Assembly (NCBI GenBank): GCA_033439295.1 | Contig: JAVTLE010000021.1 | Location: 2,046,009-2,110,008, forward strand | DNA: 64,000 bases | Reading direction: 5' to 3' | DNA from: Deuterostichococcus epilithicus | Taxonomy: Eukaryota > Chlorophyta > Trebouxiophyceae > Prasiolales > Stichococcaceae | Shown: in pieces, positions 1-14,874 of the stretch | Position numbering within the stretch: position 1 is the stretch's first letter | How the letters are laid out: every line of letters begins with the position of its first letter | Notes under the pieces: generated by a model | The model's database searches: none | What the model saw: the letters and a program-made list of their open reading frames with translations, nothing else | What the model was told of the DNA's origin: nothing | Program-made: the position numbers and the translations under genes

Positions 1-55
1 GCACAGTGCCTGGGTTCTCAGACCAGTGTCAATGGTCTGGGGCCGTCTGTGCCAT

Positions 56-5253
<5,198 letters not shown>

Positions 5254-5375
5254 CCTGCCGAAGAGCCGATTTCAGGCCGCTGCAGGGACGTGCAGGTTCT
5301 GCTCGGTTGGGTGCTGGTGCATGTTCCAGAGCACGGCGCACTGACGTCCTGCGCCAGGCCCGCCGCGCGGTCGAC

Positions 5376-5638
5376 TCAGTCGGAGCCCTTGCTGTACGCT
5401 GCCTGGAGCAGGTACGGCGTGGCCCGCACCGCCAGGCAAAAGACCCCCAGCGCCAGGAGGTGCTTGCGCAGCTCCTGCAAGAATAGGAGCGAGCGCGTTC
5501 GGTGCGGATGTGCTAGTTGGGAGTGAATACATGCCGCATGCTTGCTATTCGCAGGCATTTGTACAATGCAGCGTGCAACATACGAGCGCTGATTACCTTG
5601 TAGGCGACGGCCTTCTCAGGGCGCTTGGGGGCAAACAT
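5376..5638 (-). CDS. TOM6: TOM6-like small subunit of the mitochondrial outer-membrane translocase
   Basis: A 46-residue protein from two exons (5638-5597 and 5474-5376) joined at AAG|GTAATC and TTGCAG|GAG. Exon 1 reads MFAPKRPEKAVAYK and exon 2 begins ELRKHLLALGVFCLAVR, followed by a TPYLL stretch. This matches the plant TOM6 pattern as I recall it: a basic K-P-x-K-A-x-A start, then LRxHxxxxG, a single tail-anchor helix and R-x-x-PY. TOM6 is an accessory subunit that stabilises the TOM40 pore complex for protein import into mitochondria. The stop lies only 122 bp before the GFAT start on the same strand, so the TOM6 3' UTR and the GFAT 5' UTR must be very short or overlap. The identification rests on a short sequence, but the match is along the whole length. 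Confidence 0.8.
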
Positions 5639-6913
5639 CGCGGCGACGAGGCACGAAATGTCTGGGGCTGGACGTATAGTGATTTTAAAAAGAAGCGCAA
5701 CGAAGCACGCTAGCCAATGTCCGACTTGCAGCGCTGCGCTCTCGCATGAGCCTTGCTGCGTGTCGTCGACGCAAGTCTTCAGGCACACGACGATGACATA
5801 ATGATTACGGAGTAGGGTTTGTGAAGCACTTGCGCAATTCTGGTGCGGAGTGCGCAAGCTGGTGACATTATAATGGCTGTCTGAACGCTCGCTCTGTGAT
5901 CCCTTCCGTGTGCTCGGCAGCCTGCAGATCATACTCACACGCTGCCTGGCTGTCGACCCAGCGGCAGTCGAGTGTCTTGGCAGGGGGTTGACACTTCGCC
6001 CGCGAGCTTCAGGCCCGTGGGAGGCTGGATGCTGTGCCAGTCGAGGGTCCAATCCTTGGCTCGGACTCCTTGACAATCGCGGAAGGCGACTACTGAGGTA
6101 AATTGCCTAAGTTGCTCCCCTGGGTCCAGTCGATCGAAGGCCTGGCACCTCGCACTGCAAGCTCAGCTCGCCTCAAGCCGACAAAAGCATCTTCATCCTG
6201 GCGTTTTCAATGCATAGCAGTACTTTATGCCGAGCGCAGGTGCAGTTGCTTGACCTCCGGTGCTACTCGGATCGAAGGGGAAAGGCTGAATAGGCCATCG
6301 CATGCTAGATCGCCGAGCGCTGTCAGGACGAGCAGCCCGCAGCAAAGCGAGGGATTGAGAGCTGGCGCTGGCACCCGTATCGAGGTGGCGTTGGGTGCGC
6401 GTGTGCCCTGCCGCAGCTCCCTTTGGCGCGCTCCTTATGTGTGTTGTGACGCCTGCTCCATCTGCACAGACGACAAGCCTGGGACGCCGTCTGCTGAATA
6501 TTGGCCTACCATTGCAGTAGTTTCATGCTGCTCGTCTGCCGAGGGGCGACTTTGATGTTCCTGCTTGGTGCTTGCGGCTGCAGGAACCGGTTGTTGCTTG
6601 ACCTGCAATGAAGTGATACCGTGCATCACTTACATAGTGGACGCGGCCATCGGGTCGAGCCGGCCAGCATTGAGCTGCTGAGAAAGCAAGCGTATGCCGC
6701 CCGGCCGGCCACCGCGCTCCGCATATGCGGCGAGCGCTCCGACACATGGTGACCCTTATGGCGCAGCGGCCCCGCCGCAGCAGATTCCATCCGCGCCCCA
6801 TCACCCGTCACCATCCCGAGGTGGGTGCATGTTGGTGACTTCTGCTACTACATGCCTCTTTGCAGGCGCTGCAGCCTTTATGTCCACTGACAAGCTGTTG
6901 TCTGCAAGCAGGG
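5639..6913. other. Divergent intergenic region between TOM6 and the DENN gene
   Basis: About 1.3 kb without a coding region I can support. It should hold both promoters and 5' UTRs. Short open frames (for example around 6694-6840, rich in Pro and Ala) are open on the plus strand and could be an upstream non-coding or coding exon of the DENN gene, but no frame or splice connection is convincing. No TATA-like box or repeat stands out. Confidence 0.5.
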
Positions 6914-9900
6914 ATGCTGTCATTTCTGCGGCGGGGTGGCGGTGAGACCTCAGAACCAGACCTGAACGGCATGGGCCGCCATGCAGCCGCCATGGAGGAA
7001 GTGGACAGGTGAGCAGGCTGTGCACTCGCCGCGTGCTTGTCAGCTGTGACAGGCAGCGTCGGCACGTTCTGCCAGATGTCCAGGTGTCTCAGCAGTTGAC
7101 GCTGCCATCCCTTTTCCGCAGGGCCGAACGATCGCACAGTGGTCCGCAGGCAGAGGCGTCTTCCCGCCCAGGTATGTGCACCTCGGCCTGAAGGCTCAAG
7201 GCCATCTAGTTTATACTTCGTTTCAGCATCTCTTTTACAGGCAGTACTCAATGATGGTAGATCGAGCTCGATGCCTGCTCGCCAGGCGTGGAGAGCCACC
7301 ATCAGTCGTTCACACGGCGAGCGGCAGCGGCAGCAAACGTGATGCAGCGTACGCTATCGGAGCGCGGGCAACGGCCACCGGGCGAGCCGCCAAACACAGT
7401 GCCGCGGCCGCCGGCGCCCAGCGCGGTGCAGCGGACTGCGGACCAGGAGGCTCACCACCGACGCTCCCGCAGCGCGCCCACATCCGAACGGCCCCTGGTG
7501 TGGCTTCTGCTCTTTCTCGAACCCCTTACGCTTTTCATCACGGAGAGCCTCGCAACAGCGGTGTCAAACTCATCCAGTTTGGCTTACAAACCCAGGCGCT
7601 TTTGCATACCCCTCAATGTGCCTGGTGCCCTTGGCATTGCCGAGGCTCGACGCCAGAAACGGGCTTGTGCCAGAATGGGCTTCTCGCCACTGGTCAGTCA
7701 TCGAGGCGCTTCCAGACGTAGCATTGCCACCATCAGCTGTCAGACTTTGTGTTGGTCAGGGAGTCAAGACCGGCTCCTGAGAACACCCGGCTGCTTTGCA
7801 AGTCGGAAATGTTGACCCTCTTGCTATGGAATGCATTCAAACAGCAATTCGTCACACCTGTTTGGTCGCAAGCACATCGGCGCAAGGCAGAGCTTGCGCT
7901 CCCCACGACTCCGACACGATGCCGGTCACGGAGCCCGAAAAGTCAGACACTTCGCACCTGGTCTGCTCTCGGTATAACAGCGGCACATCTGGTCGTCCTT
8001 CTCTGCCAAAGCCACTTCTAACGTTCCCAAGGCGACGATCGCGACTCGTCTCGGTCCTTCGTCGGCTGCTGCGATTCGTGGGAAACATCCGATGCCTTCA
8101 GGTCGGGCCAACTCCGAACGCGAGAAGCTCTCAGAAGGATGACAAAAACATATCGGGAGTTTTCTTCAATATTTGACTGGAGGCTGCCGAGTTTCACCCC
8201 TGCAACCTTGCTCTGCAGAACGCGCCAGGCGTCAGGAGTGTGAAGCGCGGCAGCTGGTTCAACCCGGAGGTGCTCACAAATCAGAAGGTGATGCACTGAC
8301 GCCCAGGCTTTGGTACTGGAACACGACTGCGATGTCAAGCAGCTTGTCGCAAGGTGTGGCGAGTAGAATGCGATCCAGCAAGGCTCACATTCTGAAGCTG
8401 GTTTCTGGTGCGTGCAGCGCGAGTGGGGCAGCCAGTTCAAAGACAAAAAGAAGGTCGTCGAATGGCCTGGGCACTGCTTCGAGAACTTTATCATCGTGGT
8501 GAGCAGGGCGAGCATTCGATAATGCCTCTGCGTGCACACTGCAGGATGCTTTGCATCGCCAATGCAGGGACTGAGCCTACTGGCAATCATTGGCCGCAGG
8601 GCGTGCCGCCGACCACGCAAGTTCAAGTTCCCAGCCCAGAGGAAGCTGCAGCGCATGCAGGTGACTAAGGCTTGCCTGGTTGCTTTCAGCGAAGCTGCTA
8701 TGCCTCTGCAGCAAGCCCGATGCCTGACGTTCGACTGGTTTGTGGCCGTAGAGCTACCACCGGAGGCGTCAGGCAAGTCGCCGCGCACCCCGATTGGCGA
8801 GGCATTTCCCGGAGAGGTAGGGCGAATGTGCTGGCTGTGCGTTGCATGGCATCTCCTCGCTGCATCTGCTCACAGGCTGCATGATGGTCCGTCGCTGGCT
8901 TACGAGTGTCAGATCCAGGTTTCATGCATTTTCATGCTTGGTAGCCAGCAAAGCCTCAAGTCCAAGCTGCTACCCCTGACCTCCCGAGGTTCAGCCCCTT
9001 GACTCGACCTTTGGGAGGCCAAATCCAAGGGGCACGTCCAAGAGCTGTATCCAACAACTGCGCATAAATACACTGAAACTGCCATCGCAGATACTGTACA
9101 GCTACCCGCCGGAAAAGCCGCCCAACCCCGATGTGGTGTCCTTCTGCTTCCCGCACGGCGTGCAGCCAACGCTGCTGGAGCGCACGCCCTCCATGTCCGC
9201 CCTCAACGAGCTGGTGTACAGCCAGCAGTATGCGCACGATGATGCGGTCTCCTTCGTCTTCCTGCTCAAGGTGGGTGCCGCAGACCGCAGCACTGTCATT
9301 GCTGAAGGTCGCTTTTCGTGTCTCCTCCGAGCTTTAGATCAGATGAACTAACAGCCACTGCTTGGGGCAGTTGCTGCTGGTGTCGAATCTCAAGCAACTG
9401 TAACAGCTGTTCCGGGGGGTGGTCTTTATGACAGATTCCATGATACGTCTCTGCTGACACGCCAACCCGAACCATCTGCAGGCGGCAGACAACCTGCCGT
9501 TGTACGGGGTGTGCTGCTACATGGAGGAGATGGTGCACCGGCCGCCGGCGGTGCTGGCCAGCAAGTACCCCGGCAGCACCAAGCCGCTGTCGCGGTACCT
9601 GGTTGCTGCGCCACGCTGCTACGCCTTCCTCACCCACTTCCCCTTCTTTGCGCTGCACATGAAGGTATCTTGCTGTTGTTTACTTCTGCCTGTGGACCTT
9701 GGATGTTGTCATCTGGCTTCTGAATGTTTGGTTCAACGGTGCAGCAGTCCCTCCGCATGGTGCATGCGTGTGGACACCATCTGTGTGGTCTCTACCTGGC
9801 AACAGACGACGCTGCTCAGCGGCAGGCACCTGCGGGTGGCGCACCTGGTCAGCCAGTTTCGTGGGTTTGGCGACTCAGGCGCACCGGCACGGTCCTGTCT

Positions 9901-12900
9901 GCGTGCAGGTGCTGCACATGATGATGGGGCTGGAGCGCATGGACCGCATGCGCATGTTTGCGGACGAGCTGACGGCGGTGGCGGCGCCGCGCATCTCACG
10001 CAGCCTGCCGATGGGCAGCCGCCGCCGCGTGGCGGACGCCGATGACGACTCGGCCTCGCAGCGCTCCGGCTGGTCCGGCGTCTCCGGCAACCGGGTGATC
10101 ATCAGCTTGAAATGCCATCAAAGACACACCCTTCTGGAGGCCCTCTGCTAGGCTCTTCCCTTGCGGCAGAGCCCGCCGGCAGAGGGACAGGCATGCTGTT
10201 CGACAGCACAATCTGCTGCTCACACGCCTGCACTTGGTAGCCCTGATGCCGCCCGCATTCTTCTAATCGCACACTCCTCTCACATTCGCTGTTGTCGCCA
10301 CCGCGCAGCTGCCGGCGCACCACAACCGCACCGTCAGCGCCGGCGTGCTGGAGCCGCTGCAGCGAGCGGGGCCGCGTGACGGCCCTGGCACCGCGGCGAG
10401 CGAGGTGTCCCTGGGCGAGGAGTCCAACCTGCAGAAGGCGACGTCGGCGGACATGGACAGCCTGGCCACCCTACAGCGCATCGCCGAGGCGCTTGGCGAG
10501 GTGGACCAGGACGACCTGTCGGAGGCGGGCCTCCTCGTGGTGGGGCCCTGCACCCCCCCCCCGCCTCCCCCCTTTCCCTCATCCCGCTCTACATTTGCAG
10601 CCTTGAGGCTGCAAATGTTGGCCAGCTTGCTCAAGCGTGCAGTCATGGCATACTGGGTGGAAAGAGCAAGCGGGCGAGAGGAGCAGGCAGGATCGCATGC
10701 CGTCGCTCTGCTGGCTTTGAGGTCGGCTGCCCTGTAGCTGCTGCTGGCAATCCACGACCATGGTGGTTCACGCGTGCTCGGCTCGGCTCGCAGCACTCAT
10801 GCCCGTCAGGCGTGAGGGCGACCTTGCGCCTGGGCGAGCTTTGCGACTCCGGCAGTCTCAGCCGCATATGTCAGTCGCACACGCAGGACGAGGAGCTGCA
10901 GCGGGCGGTGGCCAACAGCACGGCGGGCTACGCGGAGCTGACCGCAATGGTGCGCAGCACCACCCAGGGCGGCGAGCAGCCGCGCGGCCGCGGCAGCCTC
11001 GACCAGGGCGCCTCGCCTTCGCCAGGGTGCGGCCCTGCCGCCTATGCCCCTGTGCTGCCTGCACGTCGCCAACACATGTTGCGGATGCAAGCGGCTGGTT
11101 GCTGCACCTTGTGCCTGCCCCGGCCTTCGTCCAGTACCCATGGTGTGCGCCCAGTGCATGAAGCTGAACTCGACCGACCTCATGACCTCTGCTGTTCAGC
11201 GCGACGATTCTCGATGACACAGTCCTGTCGTGCATGCTGGCTGCATAACAGGACTTTGTTTGGCTGTCAACAGCCGGGACGACCAGGGCGGCGGCGGCGC
11301 GCAGCCGGCGCTGCGCAACATGCGCTCCCTCAGCGGCGGCGGCGCCGCGCGCATCTCGCCGACCGGGCCGCGGGAGCTGCGGCACAGCAGCGGCAGCCTG
11401 GAGCACCGGCTGCGGGGCGCGCCCTCCGTCGCCGGCTCCGCCGCGTCGGCGGGCAGCGACGCCGTGCGCCGCGCCTCGGCGCGCATGCGCGCTGCAGCCA
11501 ACAGGTGCCGCCTCAGGACCTGTTTCCTCTATCAGTGTGCCGGGGGCCTGCCGCACGGTGCTGCAGTCTGGAGGACCCAGCTGCAGGCTCGTGCGTTGGG
11601 TGGAGGCCGGGGCCCCGGTGGGGGGGGGGGCTGCTCGTTGCTCTTCACAAGTAAGCCAGGCCGCAGCGCCTGATGCCCTGCACGTTGCCCTTGGCTGCAG
11701 CACCCCGGAGCAGCAGCAACAGCAGCAGCAGCAGCAGCAGCGGCCGGACGCGGCAGGGGAGCCGCCGGGCCTGCCGCCGGGCCTGCCGCCCGGCCTGGAG
11801 CGCACGACCAGCTTCGAGATGCCAGACGAGGATGCGCACGCGCAGGAGGCGGCCTCACCCGTTGAGATCGACATGGCAGAGCCGTCCACCGCGCTGGCCC
11901 TCAAGGTGGGACAAGGGTTCAAGCGGCTGAGATGTTTGCGGTGTAACCTGCCTGCGCTGCCCTGTGCAATGCGGTCCTTGCCGCCCGGGAGCGCTTCCCG
12001 CCGCCCGCCAGAGCATGGAGCGTATGCCGCTGCCCGATCATGCTTTACACATCTTCTGATAGAAAGAATCTGTGCTCAGGTCATGGACAGTTACTTCAAA
12101 GCTTCGGTGCCAGACCCTGGCAAGGAGTGGGAGTTCAAACCAGACCCCTCGCTACAGAGTGTACAGTATTACAGGTGCGGCGACGGCTTCTGGCTTGCGG
12201 GGTGTGTGTGTTCACCCGCATTCCGTGCGAGTACACATTGTCACTCGCTCGGTGTCTGATGTGATTCAAGGCGTGTCTGATGTGATTTTAGGCGTGTGAA
12301 TGGCATGACGAGTGCCTGGCGCAATGCAAACTGCTGTGGGACCCTGATGAAATGGCAGCGGCAATCTGCCTGACTCTCGGATGTAGTGGCTGAGCACTCT
12401 CTGTCCTGTGCCGGTCCAGACCCAAGGTGGGGGAGGCGGCGCCGGGCGGGCTGCCCAACCAGGTGGCCATCAGCACGGCAGAGGCGGAGGCAGCCGAGGG
12501 TTTGTGCACCTGGACGGTGGCCACCCTGTGCCGAGCGCTGACGCTGCCCAACATCCTAACGCTGCTCACGGGTGCTGCCCCTGACTGTCGGACTGTCGGC
12601 TGCAGCCCCATGTCCAGCACAGCGGCCAGCGCGTTTTGAGGACGCCCACCTGCTGCGTCTTGCTGGTATCACGCGGACTTGCTCCACCATGCGCTGTTCA
12701 GATTGCCATTTCTACTGAAACGCGGGCGTCCTCAAGTGCCGGTCCGATCGTGCTGCTGCAGCGGTGCTGCTGGAGCGGCAGACGGTGGTCTTCTGCCCCA
12801 ACGTGGGGGTGCTGACGTCGGTGGTGCTGGCGCTCATACCGCTCGTACGGCCGTTTGCATGGCAGTCGCTGCTCCTGCCGGTGCTACCCTGCACGGAGGA

Positions 12901-14268
12901 CATGCTGGACCTGCTGCAGGTGCGCACTTCACAACCCTCTTACAACGCTGCAGACAATACCCTCGGCTTGCAAGCCCAACTGCAGCAACCTGTGTGCCGG
13001 CTCTGCACGCACCCTTCACAGACCCTCGGTTGGAAATCCCAATCAAGCCACAGCACTGTTTCGGCGTGTTGCCCGTTGTTCCCAGTGCATCGACGTGGCG
13101 TTCCTGGCCTACACAAGAGCAACCGCTAACCTGCGGCGATCCGACCTGCGCAGGCGCCTGTGCCCTTCGTGGTGGGCATGCAGTACAAGACGGACGACGT
13201 GCAGGCCCTCGTTGGCGGCCTGGTCCGCGTCAACGTCGCCAAAGATACGGTGCGGGAGTCCACAGGGTTGGATTCCTTGCTGCACCAGGCCACTGCTGCA
13301 GCTTCGGTCAGGTCATGCTGCAGCTTCGGTCAGGTCATGCTGCAGAAGCGCGTAGGCCGTCTGTGGGCATGGCTGGTCGCTGCACGCTCTGACCATCGCA
13401 GTGTGCTGCACATGTCCAGGTGAAAGGCGCGGCGACGCTGCCGGCGTTGCCCAACGACCGCCTGCTGATGCAGCGGCTGCAGCCCAGCTACAACGTGCTG
13501 TCCAACATCGGGCGGCGGCAGGCGCATGGGCAGCCGCTGTACGCCGTCACAGGCATCCAGCGTACAGCCGCAGAGGGCTTCCTCCAGGTCGGGGTTTCTC
13601 TTTTGCTTTCCCCTGTCGCTCCTTGTAGCTTGACTTCCGCGGCAGCGCACGAGATTCGAGGCATGCACACTTGGAACGGGCAGGACCCTGCTGGTGTGTG
13701 GGGGTACTTTGATGCGACAAGGATGGTTGAAAGTTTCAGATCCCGCTTGTTGCGGCCTGAAAGCCGGCCTCGTGTCACTGCGCTGCGCAGAACATGCGGC
13801 AGTACCTGACGGGGCTGACCGCGAATCTGGCCAAGCACACCATCACGGACGTGCAGCACGACGACCGCGTCAGCCTGCTGCTGAAGGACTCCTTCATCGA
13901 GTCCTTTGCGCCCAAGGAGCGCCCCTTCGTCCGCCAGTTCGTGGTGCGTTTCTGGGTCTCTGTGTTTCGTGCTGTCTGGTGCCCATGGGGTGCTTTGTAT
14001 CAATTGCATAGGTCCAACGGATTTCTGCTGATGAGCCTCTGGCGGCTTCATGGTGGTATTCAGTATTGCGCGCATGTCAAAACAACATGAGAGGATGCTG
14101 ACTCCCTTTTTGCGGTCGTCGTGGCTGCAGGAGACGCAGATGTTCACTGAGTTCGTGGTACGTTTGTACATGGCATTCTAGGCTTGTGTGCCCAGCAAGC
14201 AACCTTTGTTTCACTGTTCAGGTCTAATTCAGCGTCTGGTGCTGCTGCAGGATGCCGTTATCGACTGA
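6914..14268 (+). CDS. DENN (AEX-3) domain protein, plant type; putative Rab guanine-nucleotide exchange factor
   Basis: DENN proteins load GTP onto Rab GTPases in membrane traffic. Likely start is ATG 6914 (MLSFLRRGGG). Early exons 6914-7008, 7122-7171, 7322-7497, 8219-8287 and 8418-8498 keep frame and encode a Ser/Arg-rich leader, then GSWFNPEVLTNQK and PGHCFENFIIV (start of uDENN). uDENN continues with VVSFCFPHGVQP and ERTPSMSALNELV (9091-9270) and PLYGVCCYMEEMV (9481-9663). After a long Ser/Pro/Gln linker (about 9909-12570, with a polyQ run), cDENN shows VVFCPNVGVLTSVVLALIPL and PFAWQSLLLPVLP (about 12762-12920) and VPFVVGMQYKTDD (about 13155-13250). The dDENN part (13422-14159) ends ETQMFTEFV, and the last exon, 14251-14268, adds DAVID and the stop. 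Borders between 8560 and 8820 and inside the linker are uncertain. The family is clear; the Rab target cannot be told. Confidence 0.88.
11711..11740 (+). repeat. CAG/CAA triplet run coding for polyglutamine in the DENN linker
   Basis: A run of CAG and one CAA codons encodes about ten Gln in the linker between uDENN and cDENN, followed by Pro-Gly-Leu repeats (PPGLPPGLPPGL). Such runs vary in length between strains. Confidence 0.85.
12252..12293. repeat. 21-bp tandem duplication in a DENN intron
   Basis: Two near-identical 21-bp units, each beginning GTGTCTGATGTGATT, lie head to tail, and a third partial unit follows. They are in the intron after the exon ending near 12175. Probably a small minisatellite. 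Confidence 0.85.
13295..13338. repeat. 22-bp perfect tandem duplication in a DENN intron
   Basis: Two exact copies of a 22-bp unit beginning GCTGCAGCTTCGGTCAGG lie head to tail in the intron between the exons ending near 13250 and starting at 13422. A recent slippage or unequal-exchange event is likely. Confidence 0.9.
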
Positions 14269-14874
14269 GCGACACTTTCTCTTCGGGGCAGCAGACAGCC
14301 GTTTTCAGGACTTCACCGTGCACCCTGAAAGTAGCACGCTGCCAGCAGAACCAGCGTGGTGCAGCAGCTTGGAGACTCCTGCTCTCGTCGCGCTGTCCAA
14401 CTCAGAAAAACGTAAAGTTGCCGCTGTTCTCGGTTTGTTGCATTTCAGCTAGAAGATGCTGTTACGTATGCGCAGTTCAGACAGATATGTAGCTCTGTCA
14501 GAGCTACACCACGCTTTAGAACACCCAATACACTGCATCGTTTTTCAGAGCATTTGTGAAAACTGCACACGCAGCTGCAGCATAAGATGGAACTAACCAC
14601 AGTGCCACAGCGGCAGCTGACCTGTCATGTGCCGCCGTCGCTTCCCATCAGGCTTGCGATCCAGGCAGCCTGCATGCTCCACGCACTGCTGGCCAGGCGC
14701 TGTTTGGCGCCGCCGCAAGACTAGCCTTCGGCCGTTCGGACACGGAGGCAAGTCCCAGACTGGCCTCGGCAGTTCCGAGGGTACTCTCATTGCTGTCGAC
14801 ACGAGAGTTTCGAGGCGACCAGTGAGCGCCGCAGAACTTGTCAACACAGTATTAAAAACTCTTGCAAACCCCTT
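14269..14874. other. Intergenic region between DENN and the ankyrin gene
   Basis: About 600 bp. It holds the DENN 3' UTR and the ankyrin-gene promoter. No supported gene or repeat is visible. The open frame on the minus strand (14593-14940) has no recognisable features and unbiased composition. Confidence 0.5.

Noticed and set aside
10858-11922. 354-codon minus-strand frame opposite the DENN linker
   Set aside because: It is the antisense of CAG/GGC-rich coding sequence. Its Ala/Arg/Gly/Cys composition is typical of antisense shadow.
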